Source: Nitzschia sp. pyKryTriq1 (Eukaryota; Bacillariophyta; Bacillariophyceae; Bacillariales; Bacillariaceae). From it: a stretch of DNA of 64,000 bases. Made by a program: the position numbers and the translations under genes. Positions within the stretch are counted from its first letter, which is position 1. Every line of letters starts with the position of its first letter. The stretch is taken from contig OY101115.1 of assembly GCA_956465555.1 (NCBI GenBank), positions 4,564,120-4,628,119 on the forward strand, in the 5' to 3' direction. Under the pieces are notes generated by a model. That model had not been told where the DNA came from and made no database searches. It saw only the letters and a list, made by a program, of their open reading frames with translations. Of this stretch, positions 50,657 to 62,398 are shown one piece after another.

Positions 50657-51522
50657 GTTTTTGTAGGAATATTATATTCTTCTTGTTGTAGTAGAAGTAG
50701 AAGAAGAAGCAGAAAAAGAAGAATGTCTATTTCAATGAATGAATGAATGAAGGAAGGAAGGAATCGACAATGAAGGAACAAGCAGTCGATCAATCAATCA
50801 ATCAATCAATATACGAGTTGTTGTTGTTGTTGTTATAGAGTAATAGGAGGAAGAGCAGCAGGAGCAGCAGCAGCAGGCACGTTTGCAATGCATGTGGCGG
50901 AATAAATAATAGCGGCAGTAGCAGTACTTCTGCGTTGTTCTTTTTGGCGGGCTGATGCTGCGCGTATCTGGACATCAGATGGCATCATCTTATTTTCTTC
51001 TGGCATCTTTGACTGGTCCGGACGGAAGGAAGAATAAATAAGCGAACGGTGTGGGGTGGATGGAGGGACAGACAGACATATTATAGATAATCGTGAATGA
51101 GTGAGTGAATGAGTGGTGATGACGTGTAAAACGTGAGTCGTCCATCATGATGCGTGGTCACGAACAGATGTCAAAGCGGAGGCGAAACAAGGTGCGTGGT
51201 GCGCGATAAATAATACCGGTGCGTCATCGATCGATCATCTTTCGCTCGATCGACAATGACCGACTGATTGGACCCAAAGTTGTACTACAACATACGCGAG
51301 TACTCGTAGTGTGGTAGTGCGGTGGTCTGTGTTTTTTTTTTCGTTCCATTCAACCCGCCCCTACTGCTTTTATTTCGCTGGACGACGATGACGATCGGAA
51401 CGGCGCGGGGCTCCCTTATTTCGTCGCGTTGACAGCAATTCAGTCTCACTTTCTCCCTATCACTATCACTATCACTACGATATAAATAATATATACATAT
51501 ACACATTCGTATTCGTATTGTC
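50657..51522. other. Shared upstream region of eIF6 and PFK-2/FBPase-2
   Basis: About 870 bp between divergent genes with GAAT, CAAT and GTT microsatellites (50735-50835). No ORF of interest. Confidence 0.55.
51481..51487 (+). promoter_or_regulatory. Candidate TATA element (TATAAAT)
   Basis: TATAAAT lies 36 bp upstream of the ATG of the PFK-2/FBPase-2 gene, which would leave a leader of only about 10 nt if used at standard spacing; a weak candidate. Confidence 0.25.
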
Positions 51523-53720
51523 ATGACGGCTCAGCAGCATCACCCCGACCCCGCATCTCCCCGTCACGACGGCGCGGATCGCGGAGGCATTTCCTTGCCC
51601 GGCATTCCAGCCACGAGTGTGAGTGTGAGTAGCAGCACTAGAGGAAATAATGGAGGCGGCAGCGGCAGCCATAGTCGTCAACATACAGTAGATAATCCAT
51701 TGCCGCATGTCCTTCCCGAAGGTGAAAATGCCGCCCCACTCGAAGTGATTGGAAGTACGGCCAGCGACAAGTTGGTCATCATCATGGTCGGCTTGCCGGC
51801 GACCGGCAAGACGCATATCGCCAAGCGGATTTGCCGCTTCCTCTCCTTCTTTCACGACATTCCCTCTCAAATCTTCAATGTCGGCGACTATCGACGTCAA
51901 TTGTGCGGAGCGCAGCAAACGGCCGAGTTTTACGATCCCCTCAATGCGACGGGACAGGCGGCCCGGAACATGGCCTGCGATGCCGCGCTCAACGATTTGA
52001 TGGAATACATCCGACAGGAGGGGGTCCGCGTCGCCGCCTTTGATGCTACCAATTCGACCTTTGCGCGACGACAGTACATTCTACAGACCTTGAATGAAGC
52101 GAATATTCTTGTCAAACGAATGTTTGTCGAAAGTGTTTGTGATCAAGAAGAAGTAAGTTTTTTGGTGTTTGTACAACTTGTACAACTTGTACACTTGTAC
52201 TTGTTCTGTGTGTTGTGGATTGTACTTTTGTCTATTGTACTTGTACTGTATGTTATTCACAACATCTCAACCTACTATTCATTCATTCATTCATTCATTC
52301 TGCAACAAAATGTATCTAGTTGCTAGAAGAGAATATTCGCAAGGTCAAATTGAGTACGCCCGACTATAAGGATATGGATCCGGAACAAGCGGTACAAGAT
52401 TTTCATTTACGTCGAGCCAATTACAACAAGGTCTATGAACCGGTCACGGAACGGGATGGACCCTTTGTCAAAATTATCAACAGCAAACAATTCATTGTCA
52501 ATGAAATTCGAGGATATCTTCCATTGAAAGTAAGTGAAGTTCGTTCGTTCGTTCGTTCGTTCGTACAGATCAAGTACAGATGATGATGATGATGATGATG
52601 ATATTGTAAAGTACAAGTACAAGGACTTGACTTCACTTTTTGAATGTGTGGAATAACTCATCTCCTCTCCTCCTACTACTACAATCAGGTCGTTCATTTT
52701 GTCATGAATTTACATACACTTCCACGAACCTTTTATTTGACACGACATGGACAATCAGAATACAATCTATTGGGAAAGATTGGTGGAGATTCGGGTTTGA
52801 CACCGGCAGGGGTCGAATATGCAAGACGATTGGCCGTCTTTGCCAAGGAACAAATTGCCAAAGTCGGTGGTAGCAGTAGCAGTGGTGGTGGTGAAAGCAA
52901 TGATGGTAATACTACTACTAGTAGTAGTGGCGGTACTGGTGGTGGTGAAGATACCAATACCAATACCAATACTACAAAAGAACGTCCCTGTCGATTGTGG
53001 ACATCAACTTTGAGACGTACCAAGGAAACGGCCGCCTTTTTGGAACATACATCCTTTGAACATACCTTTGATAATGGAGAAACGGGAGAATGGTTACAGT
53101 TTCGACAAATGACTCGACGAAATTTGGATGAATTGTATGCCGGCGTGTGTGACGGAATGACCTACAAGGAAATCGAACAAGTCTTTCCGGAAGAATTTGA
53201 AAGAAGACAACAAGATAAATTGGCCTACCGATATCCAAGAGGTAAGAACAACAACAAGAAGAAATGGAATGGCATCGCATCGCATCTCTTTTTTTATCTC
53301 ACACACCACCATCATGATACTTACTTTTCACCAACAAACACATCAGGCGAATCCTACATGGACGTCACATTGCGACTGGAACCTCTGGCCCAAGAAATGG
53401 AACGAACCAGAGAGCCCGTCTTGATTGTCGGCCATCAAGGCATTTTGCGGATCCTCTATGCCTACTTTATGGGACTGGATCGACGAGAGGCTCCCTATGT
53501 CAGCATCCCATTGAACAATGTCATTGAATTGACACCCCATGCGTACGGATGTCATGAAAAGAGATATTGCTTAATGATGAAGGAAGAAATGTTGAACGAT
53601 GGACAGGATGAACCCGTCACGAGTATGCCTGTGTTGAAGAGAGAGTCCAACTCCTTTGTCGAGAATGTCAACACACACTACGCTCCCACGGATCCAATCA
53701 TGAATGCTCCTAGTTGCTAG
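51523..53720 (+). CDS. PFKFB: Bifunctional 6-phosphofructo-2-kinase/fructose-2,6-bisphosphatase, four exons
   Basis: Exons 51523..52152, 52320..52529, 52689..53241 and 53347..53720 (588 aa); donors GTAAGT, GTAAGT and GTAAGA. Makes and breaks fructose-2,6-bisphosphate, a regulator of glycolysis and gluconeogenesis. The kinase half has the P-loop GLPATGKT (90-97), FNVGDYRRQ, FDATNSTFARR and DPEQAVQDFHLR. The bisphosphatase half has the phospho-His motif LTRHGQSEYN (His300), SGLTPAGVEYARRL, TSTLRRTKETA, ELYAGVCDGMTY with the acid Glu, YRYPRGESYMD and VGHQGILRILYAY (second His near 494). Both active sites appear intact. A Ser/Gly/Asn/Thr insertion of about 40 residues splits the phosphatase near residue 342. 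The Ser/Gly-rich N-terminal extension could be regulatory, as in plants. Cytosolic. Confidence 0.96.
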
Positions 53721-53755
53721 TAGTAGTAGTAGTAGTTACTCTACTAGCTAGTAGG
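53717..53755. repeat. (TAG)n with CTA complement after the PFKFB stop
   Basis: TAG repeats start at the stop codon itself and are followed by CTACTAGCTAGTAG, giving a likely hairpin in the 3' UTR. The upstream solenoid gene at 930 also ends in a TAG repeat. Confidence 0.7.
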
Positions 53756-53875
53756 GAGTCTACGAAAAATAGAGACGCTGCGAGCTATTGATGGAACGAA
53801 AAGAATTCCGTGTAAAGGTAAATACCGGTACTATAGTATGTATGTATCATATATCTTAATTTGAAAATCCGATCT

Positions 53876-56800
53876 TTACTCATTCGAAACCACAATGGCC
53901 CCAGTCATATCGATAATAGTTTTCGATGATCGGACAGTATGATGATTGACATGCTGCGGCGTCTGATGCGGCGGTCGATCATGATATATGAGCCGCAACA
54001 ACTCGACCTTCAATAGATCAGGCTTACAGGGAAATGGCTTGAACATGAAGCTGTTCGCTCCTGCGTCAAGAAAAGCAGTTTCGACATCATTGGCCGAAAG
54101 TCCACATATCCGACTTGTCACTCCCAAACTCCGAAGAGCCCGGACCGTCTCCGTTCCCAAAAGCTGCTTTTGAACACTCGCCATGTACTGATCCATGAAA
54201 ATGAGATCAAAGCCGTCTTCTTTTCCTTCCTCTTCCTTGATCCGATCCTCCACCATTTGAATTGCGGTTTCGCCATTGGCGGCTTCCTTGATGTTCCAGC
54301 CCGGTGCAATCTTTTTTAGCGAACGTGCAAACAGTTTGCGCAACACCATGTCGTCGTCCACGAATAAGACGTTGAGTCCAGTTGGAAGTTCGAGAGGACG
54401 AGGAAGCATTTCTTTGTCAGATGTGTCTACTGACGAGCCGGATGAAGCCTTGTTCTCATCTTCATTTCTTCCAGCGGTGTAGTCAAACGAAGCGAAAGAC
54501 GAATTGAACGAAGTGGAGGACCCACTGCCAACAAGCAGTTTCTTGGATTTGTTGTTGTGGGCAGAACCACCGAATGACGACTCGGTACCCTCAAAGAAAT
54601 CCGTGTCGGCGACGAGGGAGTGGTTCGATAGCATCATCAACATGTCGTCATCGAATTCGACTGGACATGTTTGCATATCAAACACAAAGCGGGTTCCTGG
54701 ACATCCTGGAACACCACTGTCATAGGAGTCGTCTATATACAGCTGTGCGCCCATCAAGTTGGATAAACGTTTGCACAGGTTTAGACCAATGCCCGTTCCT
54801 TGACTCAGTGTGTCCAACGTTTCTTGGAACTTGCCAAAGAGCTGATCTCGTTTCTCCTCGGGAATACCAGGTCCAGAGTCCTCTACCGACAGTACAATGT
54901 TGTTCTTCCGATGATCATTCGTTGTACTATTTTCAACGCGGCATCGTAATCGAATGAATCCACGTTCCACAAACTTGACGGAGTTCCTGGACAGGTTCAA
55001 TAGAATCTGCTTCAAGCGCAAAGGGTCGGTCATTACTACCAGGTCCTCTACTTGGCAGTCCAATTCCACCTTGAAAGCGGAACCACGTACATGCAACATA
55101 TTGGCAATCGGTCGAAAGACGTCGTCCATCAAGTGCGTGGGTCTATTCTCAATCTTCATTTCATTCGAACTTGCTCGGTTCATATCCAACATGTTTCGCA
55201 ACAAGTCATTGATAAAATGCAAACTATGGTCGATAATGTGAAGGTCTTCCTCGACAGATTGAAGCTGCTCTGTGGAGGCGATGAGGGGATTGGCCTCGTC
55301 CGAGACGGCGGATTTCACGAAACTACAAGCCGACATGGCCGCGGCCAAGGGGTTGCGAACCTAAAGATAGATACGTAGTAGTAGATGCAAGACGATGAGA
55401 AGGGTAAGACGGGTATGGAACTGTATTCGAATGATTGATTGCGTTCCCCCCAAGCACCATTATTGGAACTCACCTCGTGCGCAATAAAGTCATTCAGTTC
55501 ACGCTCATTCTGAGCGGTTTTCCGGGCAGCCTTCAGAACAAGAGCAGTGGCTGAATTGACGACCTTATTTTGGCGACGAACTACCAGCCGATCAAAGAAT
55601 GCAAAGAGTATCGCTGTAAACAAGAAGAGTGACGCGACTACTGCCGAGTACACCAACGCATCGCTTGTCTCGTAGCTGGAGTAAAATTCATCCGATGGAT
55701 AGATGTGAAGGTCAAAGTGACAGTGCTTGGAGAGACCCTTGGGGTGATCTTTCCAAAATAGCTTGGAGCTGTGATTGTAGTGCTCGAAGTTTCGGTATAG
55801 TTCGTCCTGATCCCCCAACAATTGATGGGTCGGCTTGTCACTGTTCAAAACTAACGTAAAAGTCGTACCACAGTCACTCCTCACATTCACAACAAGGCCA
55901 TTCAGATTCTTCGTCATGGCACCATTGCTGTGCACGTATCTACTGGATGCAAGTGCATCATCGAAGAACGTTATCCATGGGACGACACCCGCGACGAAAC
56001 CGATCGTTCTTGACCCATCCTCGAAGCTCTCTTTTATAGGATTGAGCGTAAAGCTCCGGAGCGTGGCGTCCATTCCGATCGTCGGGTGGTGTTCTTGTAC
56101 TTTCATCTCGTGGTAATCTTCTTTTCCGTTATTTGCCTTCTCCTGATAGCTGTGTGCCAATAAAAAGTCCAGGTTGATCGCTTCGGAAAGGACTGGGACA
56201 TCGTATTCCAATGAAGAAAGGAATTCATGTTTGAATACAGGATGGGCAAACAAATCATGGCATAAGAGTGAATGGTAGCTGTGGGGGTGAACCGGACCAA
56301 ATTGAGCGACCGGAGCTTTTAACTCGAAGGAATCAAAGCCCGAATTCCCGAGGATAATCTCCATGACTCCTTCTTCATCGACCAACAAGGCGGGTGTTGT
56401 ATTAGCAAGGGCTATGGTCTCGCACGAGTCACAAGGAACAATTTTCTTCCAAGTATCGTCGGGTGGTGCGTTCGAGGTGGAATGCCCTACCGGTACGGTC
56501 TCCTCGTCTTCGCCGTGCATCTCATGAAAGTTGACGTGAGCCGCCAGTTGAGCATTGATGAAGGCTTCCCAACCTTCTTGCATGTCTTGCTCGACGAATG
56601 GAATGTACATTAACATTTCGATTCCAGTAGACTTGAGAATCTCCTCCACTCGCATATCAAAATGTGGAATTGTGACGTTGGGAAACCCTTGACTTTCTCC
56701 ACGACCCCGCAAGTCAAGACTATGAGAAGTTATCGTAGTGGCAAGTATGTCGAGAGGTTGAAATGCGTTGTGGACGTTTTTCTCGGCAATTTCGGATACT

Positions 56801-57269
56801 TCCCGAGCATAACTATAAAACTCGGACTCGAACTCTTTTGCGATCGTTTCCGATAGGAGAAGATACGTTGTGGTGGTCATGATTACAGCCGCAGCTGCTA
56901 GTACTGCATAGACCACCTGCCATGGGCGAGCGAGAAGGACGGCGACGCGTGAGTATAGCTCAAGCATGCTGTTACTACTAGTAGGCAGAGGATCTGCTCT
57001 TCTAACGACAGTCAGTCACTTACCCCAGATCCAGTCCGAATAGCCCGGGTCTCATCGCTGGCCATCGACCGCATCGATTTATTCAGCTTATCAATATTGC
57101 CGGTATCTCCATCGGATTCTTCCAATCCAGTTTCGAGATCAGCGCTTTTACCCGCCTCGCCTGTATCATGGTGGTCCTCGTCCCCGTCCTTATTGCTGTT
57201 GCTGGAAGCATCATCATCTTGTTGTTGCTTTGTTGTTGTTTGCTTTCTTCGAAATTGAAGTTTCGCCAT
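53876..57269 (-). CDS. Hybrid histidine kinase with CHASE-like sensor and receiver domain, three exons
   Basis: Exons 57269..57024, 56958..55474 and 55360..53876 (1071 aa), all joins phase 0. The first intron is only 65 bp with GTAAGT and a GAG acceptor, the least certain join. An acidic N terminus precedes span 1 (VVYAVLAAAAVIMTTTTYLLL), an extracytoplasmic domain of about 350 residues resembling CHASE, and span 2 (VVASLFLFTAILFAF). HisKA holds FIAHEVRNPLAAA (His576), split by the second intron directly after HE. ATPase boxes follow: LLNLSRNSVKF, EDSGPGIPEE, GTGIGLNLCKRL. After a Ser-rich linker comes a receiver (LNVLFVDDDMVLRK, phospho-acceptor Asp967 in FMDQYM, GLSAND, KPFP). All catalytic residues are present, so phosphorelay within the chain is expected; a downstream Hpt protein is not in this window. 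The ligand is unknown; CHASE domains in plants bind cytokinin. Confidence 0.88.
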
Positions 57270-57513
57270 GGCTACTATATTAGTGTGGAGGACTGTAGAC
57301 AATTGTGGCGATGATTATGCAAGAAGAAGCTACCGGTATGGTGGAAACAGAGACGAGGAGAAAGCATATTGTCCCGCATGGTTCCAGCGAGCGATGGCAT
57401 GCTGAGAGCTGAGAGTGCGCAGTAAAATAGGATGATGTGAGAGATCAGGTCGGTCTCATGATCCGCAATAAATACTGCAATATCATCATGAGATGATATT
57501 TTATTGAAATATG

Positions 57514-57650
57514 CCTTGCTTTTTCGCTCGGAGGGTTGTGCGTGCCTGCACAAGGTAAATATGCCGAAGGGCGAAACGTCAATAGGTAATACATTTTCTC
57601 ACTGGATCTAACTTCGCAATACATTTAACCCTTCGGAGATTCGGCCTAAT
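57514..57650 (+). repeat. MITE-like element, copy 1
   Basis: Contains AAATATGCCGAAGGGCGA near the left and GCAATACATTTAACCCTTC then GGAGATTCGGC near the right. CCGAAGGG and CCCTTCGG are exact complements, so the ends form an inverted repeat. No ORF. Confidence 0.65.
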
Positions 57651-57991
57651 TCGAAATAATTATAATGATGTCTGTACTGTCACGATCATTCAAGCCCGTA
57701 CATAAGTATATTTTAATCCAACTGGTCAAAATGACTTCAGATTTCTCCACCTGTCGCCAGCGTCTCGTCCCCGGAAATAACTCCGCGATAACGCTAGTAA
57801 AACAACGACTAGTAGTAGCTGCCGACAATTATTGTGTTCGATCGAGCCAAATCGTCGTCGTGATGATGCAAAGAGTGATCGTTTAGTAATAAAGGTAGTA
57901 CAAGAAGTAGAGGAGAGGGGATACTACCGGTACAGTATTAGTGATCCTGGTTGATGGGTGATGCGGTCATCTGCCATATATATTGAGATTA

Positions 57992-58150
57992 GGCCTTTTC
58001 GGAGGGTGAGGGTTGTAATTACAAGGTTGTAAATATGCCGAAGGGCGAGACCAGAGAACCTTCGCGTGGGGAATGCAACGGTACTTCAATCTCTTCTTAT
58101 AAGTTCTCATTTTGCAATACATTTAACCCTTCCGAGAATCGGCGTAATTA
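57992..58150 (+). repeat. MITE-like element, copy 2
   Basis: Same order of conserved words as copy 1 (GGAGGGTTGT-like, AAATATGCCGAAGGGCGA, then GCAATACATTTAACCCTTC and GAGAATCGGC), with a longer and different interior. Confidence 0.65.
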
Positions 58151-58449
58151 TCTTTAATATCCATGGTTCTGTATATGATTTAGTTGGTTGGATGTGCCGC
58201 TTTGGGGATCAACAACTGATGCGGCAGAGGTGGTCCCTCGACATTTTCCCTCTTGGCGCGTCCTTAATATGCTTGTACTACTAGTATTATGTTAGGACAG
58301 GCTATTATTTTTGTTATTTTTGAACGTCAAACAACGTCGTCATCAGATAAAAAATAGAGTATCTCCGATGACATGAAGTGTGCTCTTCTGCTCACAATTC
58401 GGCGCATATTAGTAATCTCGAGCTCAAAAAAGTAATCACCACCATCATC

Positions 58450-59022
58450 ATGCCCCTCACCAGTAATCCCAAGCGCAACTTTCCCTTGATTATTATGGAC
58501 CGAAAGATCATTGACAAGCATACCACCTTCTGCAGCGGGAACAGAAGACCCCTGTCGAGATCAGCAGAACCGACACGAAAGAAGGTTTCGTTTGCATCAG
58601 AGAATTCTTGCAGGGTTTGGAACGTACTTGACCTCGACAGCTACACAGATGCTGAGATTTCTTCAACCTGGTACTCTATCGAGGAATACGCAGATCAAAG
58701 GCGAAAATGCTTGAACATCATTTTAAAGATAATTGGTGGGAAGCCACACAATTACTGTGCAAGGGGGCTCGAACGTATGACACCACACGCCGCCGAACAG
58801 CGCGAACACAGCCGGCTGGATGCCTACATCGCGGTTTTCAAGGAGCAAAAAAAGCAGTCTTTGATGCAAATCAATGACCCCGAGGCGATTGCGAATGCAT
58901 ACAGAAAAGTATCTCGGACGAAAGAACATCAACAAGTGGCATCTGAAATCGGTCGCAGGGATGAATCGATTGCCCTGCAAATCCTCACGAAACTCAAAAT
59001 TAGACATACAGTAGAGGAATGA
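58450..59022 (+). CDS. Diatom-type protein of unknown function (DLDSYTDAEIS family)
   Basis: 190 aa; the first in-frame ATG at 58450 (MPLTSNPKR) is chosen. The core is KKVSFASENSCRVWNVLDLD, SYTDAEISSTWYSIEEY, RRKCLNIILKIIGG, YCARGLERMTPHAAEQREHS, DAYIAVFKEQKKQ and DPEAIANAYRKVSRTKE. I recall many diatom proteins with the same order of motifs, including the RGLE…TP.AAEQR block, in large families without assigned function. The sequence is soluble, helix-rich, with no signal peptide or membrane span. The MITE-like element copy 2 ends about 300 bp upstream. Confidence 0.75.
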   Translation: MPLTSNPKRNFPLIIMDRKIIDKHTTFCSGNRRPLSRSAEPTRKKVSFASENSCRVWNVLDLDSYTDAEISSTWYSIEEYADQRRKCLNIILKIIGGKPHNYCARGLERMTPHAAEQREHSRLDAYIAVFKEQKKQSLMQINDPEAIANAYRKVSRTKEHQQVASEIGRRDESIALQILTKLKIRHTVEE

Positions 59023-59672
59023 ATCACCGCAGACTAGAAATCTTGCTGTCTTTTTCTTCTCCGCGTCTCTAAGGCCTCTTAAAAAAGGAACGTAGGAGAA
59101 ATAGTACATAGCGCTCCGCGGCCGAATCATAGTACCAGATTCTGAAAGTCGTAGCACTAGAGGACAGACAATCAGAAAAAGCAGTCGTCACTTTGTTGAA
59201 AAGTACGACAACTACTGTACTAGTACTCATCGTGCGCGGAATCTGCCCCCATCTACGAAGCCAAATGATGCTTAGCCATGAGATGGTCTCGGGCATTGAT
59301 AGGTGGGTCGTGCTTCGCCTCTTCGTCCTTATCTGTCGTCAAACGCAAGCTTCAATGGTGGTTGTGTCGCCGTTGAGATCATATTCACAAAGTACTACTA
59401 CTACTAGTAGTATGCCACCATAGTAGAATATTCAATGTGTGCGTGGCTTTGAGCAGCGCGTGCGCCGTGCGTCTCCCGTTGGTTGCCCCCGTTGGTGCAT
59501 CATCCATCATGATGATGCATGATGCAGGATGGATGATGCATGATTCTCACAGAGAAAAACTACCGGTACGAAGTAGTATGATACTAAAGTTGTTTATAAT
59601 TTTTTTCTCAGTAGTACTAGTACAGTCTATTGTAATCATATCTGCGATAGTTAGTACCATCATGTTTATTTA
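59023..59672. other. Intergenic region between convergent genes
   Basis: About 650 bp. Includes an inverted repeat around 59500-59545 built on CATCATGATGATGCATGATG-like words, and ACTACTACTAGTAGTA near 59393. No supported ORF. Confidence 0.55.
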
Positions 59673-61292
59673 CTAGTACTCCAATTGGACACGTTGTTGT
59701 TCTTGTTCGTCCCGACTAGTAGTATGCTTCAAATTGTGTGTAACACGTCGAGTCATGCGTCGCACAGCAGCAGTCCCAAAAGAAGTGGTGTGTTGTTGTT
59801 GTTCTTCTTCTTCTTCTTTTTCTTCCTTGGATACAAGAACAAGATGAGGATTATGATGATCGCTAGTAGAATCATCTTGTTCGAGGACAACTTGGTGCTG
59901 CTTCTGCTGGTGCTGCGGCTGCTGTTCCTCAACGGCAGCCACGACGACGCCGCGGGTCGAAAAGCTGAGATAGGCATTCCATCCCAACGAAATCATATTG
60001 GCAAACAGTACTTGATACTTTTGTGGGACCCAACGGAAATTCACAAGTTGGACGGGACCCCATAACATCCAGTTGGCGACAATGATTGCAGGAAGAGTCT
60101 CTTGAAGTCGTAGAGCGATACTCTTTTTGTTCTTGTTGTTGTTGTTGTTGTTCTTGCTGTTCTCCTTCTTGTTGTTGTCGTCGGGAGGGGAAGACGACGA
60201 CGACGACGACGATGAGTCCTCCTCCTCATTACTACTACTATTACGACCACGACCACGACCACTAACCATGACATGATGATGATCATGATCTTCCATTGTC
60301 CACAAACTGGAAATAAAGGTGGTGAGAATAATCGGCGTAAAGACAAATTGATCCAGTGCCACACGCGTAAGGATACTGGCAGGTGTCAATTGGGGAAAAG
60401 TCCTTGCCAACCATCCAAACCAAGCATGACAGCCCGGTCCTACCAGGACGGCTCCCAAGACACAAAAGCGTCCCGTCCGACGGCCATCAAAGTGCCAGCA
60501 GCAGCATTCTTCTTCTTCTTCTTCATGAAGAGGAGGAGGATTTTGATCTTCTTGTTCCTCTTGTGGTTGTTGTTCATCATCATCATCATCATCATGATTA
60601 TTATGAGCATAGTACGACGACGACCCTTGTGTTGTTGTTGTTGTTGTTGTTGTTTGTGCTTGCTCCTTTTGCTTTTGCTTTTTGGTCGTGTTCTTCCTTT
60701 CGACGTGTTCTGCTGCTGCTATTGGCTTTTCGTTTTCGTCGATCAAGACTTGACACATGGCATCGCCCATGGCGCCAATGAATCCTGCGGTCAATCCCTT
60801 GGTAAGGATGGGATGAGTTTCGATCTTTTCTCCGTACCATTGAAAGGCGCATGAAAATAAGGGATTGCCGCCCTTGCCCCTGCCCTTGGTGCCCCCGAAG
60901 CCGCTGCTGCTGCTGCTGCTGGAATGAGTGCTGGTACAAGAAGAAGACGAAGTACTACGAGTAGCATGTGTAGTACTAGTACTAGTGCTACTCGAGCGCT
61001 TTGTGAACAATAGTACACCAGCAGGGGCGGGGGACGAGGAGAAAGGTTTTCGGTAGGATGAAAGTACCGAAGGAAAAGCCGCCGCGAGGAGTCGTCGTCG
61101 AGGAGGATCATGAGAAGAAGAAGCAGAAGAAGAAGAAGCCAGCACACCAGCACCAGAAGAGGAGTAAGAAGATGAATGCGAGTAGAAAGCTCCACGACAA
61201 GGACGAGCAGCCGCCGAGAGGCCAGCAACAACTGCTGCGGAGGTATTAGGACGAGTCGTCCGGGTTGTCGTCGAAATAAAAACAGTCGTCAT
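59673..61292 (-). CDS. Mpv17/PMP22 family membrane protein
   Basis: 539 aa; ATG at 61292. The family forms small channels or maintains organelle membranes in mitochondria and peroxisomes. A Ser/Thr/Arg-rich N terminus (MTTVFISTTTRTTRPNTSAA) looks like a mitochondrial presequence. The conserved body comes in four pieces. They are FQWYGEKIETHPILTKGLTA with GFIGAMGDAMCQ, RRTGRFCVLGAVLVGPGCHA with WFGWLARTFP, TRVALDQFVFTPIILTTF, and ANWMLWGPVQLVNFRWVPQK with YQVLFANMISLGWNAYLSF. The last is the family signature. The body is about 180 residues as usual, but three insertions rich in Lys, Gln, Ser, Asp and Asn more than double the length. The C-terminal tail is Gln/Glu-rich. Organelle assignment is inferred. 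Confidence 0.92.
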   Translation of the reverse strand: MTTVFISTTTRTTRPNTSAAVVAGLSAAARPCRGAFYSHSSSYSSSGAGVLASSSSASSSHDPPRRRLLAAAFPSVLSSYRKPFSSSPAPAGVLLFTKRSSSTSTSTTHATRSTSSSSCTSTHSSSSSSSGFGGTKGRGKGGNPLFSCAFQWYGEKIETHPILTKGLTAGFIGAMGDAMCQVLIDENEKPIAAAEHVERKNTTKKQKQKEQAQTTTTTTTTQGSSSYYAHNNHDDDDDDEQQPQEEQEDQNPPPLHEEEEEECCCWHFDGRRTGRFCVLGAVLVGPGCHAWFGWLARTFPQLTPASILTRVALDQFVFTPIILTTFISSLWTMEDHDHHHVMVSGRGRGRNSSSNEEEDSSSSSSSSSPPDDNNKKENSKNNNNNNKNKKSIALRLQETLPAIIVANWMLWGPVQLVNFRWVPQKYQVLFANMISLGWNAYLSFSTRGVVVAAVEEQQPQHQQKQHQVVLEQDDSTSDHHNPHLVLVSKEEKEEEEEQQQHTTSFGTAAVRRMTRRVTHNLKHTTSRDEQEQQRVQLEY

Positions 61293-62398
61293 GGTGGTGG
61301 TGGTGGTGGTGGTGATACTACTGGTGATTGGTGGTGACGGTAGAAGTAATTCTTAAAATAATGGAATGGTGGAATCATGGAACGGAATTGACAGCAGGAA
61401 GAACGCTATACGTCAATACTGTTGCAATGAGGTATTACATTCGATCTGATGATGATGATGATGATGATGATGATGAGTCTTCATACAGAACGTTGCAGGA
61501 ATAAAAGGAAATGGGAGAAGATATATGGAGACAATCATCGGTTCATCTCCTCGTACTACGGTACGTGTACTAACGAAGAACCAAAACCGCGATGAGCATC
61601 GCAGGTCGCGGTGTGCGGGCCATAAGAATTCTTCGCCTGTTTCCGTCGTTGGGCACAAAAAGATACGCCCGCGCAAACGCGTGCAGCTAGCGAGTAGACA
61701 TTATTTCGGTACGTACACGTACTTGTTCAAGGGGAAGCGCGAACCCGTTCTTAGACGTACGAATACCTTCATTCAGACGTACCGGTACGTAGACTACAGT
61801 ACAGGTACCATACCAGTACATAATTCGCAAAAATGGCGCCCGTGGCGGCGGCCGGCGGGGTACATACACGCATGTACTGTACATACCGGTACGTGGTCGA
61901 TGGCGTTGGCGTACAGTAACTCCGACTATTCACGAATGAGAAATACGAATGAGCCTGCCGGCCGGCTCCGGTAGCAGGTCGGAAGGCGCACCTCGCCGGC
62001 CGAGATGCTCTTCGTTTTGACGCACGCCATTTTCTATTTTTCATTCTTTTTTTTTGCCAGAATCATCAATCAATCAATCAATCAATCAATCAGTATATAT
62101 TACCTAGTAGAAGCAAGAAAATGATGGAGAATGCGAGGAAACGCCGATGATGCACATGTTGTTGTTAACCTAAAAAGCAAGACTAAACATCATCAAATCG
62201 GAAGGCGTTCCGGGTGGTACGATACCCCGCCCGCCGGCTGAGACGATGCTCTCTCTTCGTTCTTTTGACACGCCATCTTCTCTTTTTTTCCATGTTTTTC
62301 TTGAATGAGGAAACGCCGCCGATGCACCTGCTGTACACACAAAAACAAAGAATCATATCATCATCACCCACTCTTAGGCACAAAAGAAGGTAACCGCA
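61293..62398. other. Intergenic region with duplicated short segment
   Basis: About 1.1 kb between divergent genes. GCACACGCCAT-like and GAAACGCCG segments recur at 62020-62150 and 62255-62320 (both contain GACGATGCTC- or GAGATGCTC-type words, TTTTGACnCACGCCAT and a CTTTTTTT tract), suggesting a local duplication about 240 bp apart. An (AATC)n run lies at 62065-62092 and a GATGATG run at 61450. No supported gene. Confidence 0.5.

Larger units (their letters stand above)
57270..58449. other. Intergenic region with a duplicated inverted-repeat-bearing element
   Basis: About 1.2 kb between divergent genes, dominated by two copies of an element containing GCCGAAGGG (listed separately). No supported ORF. 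Confidence 0.55.
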
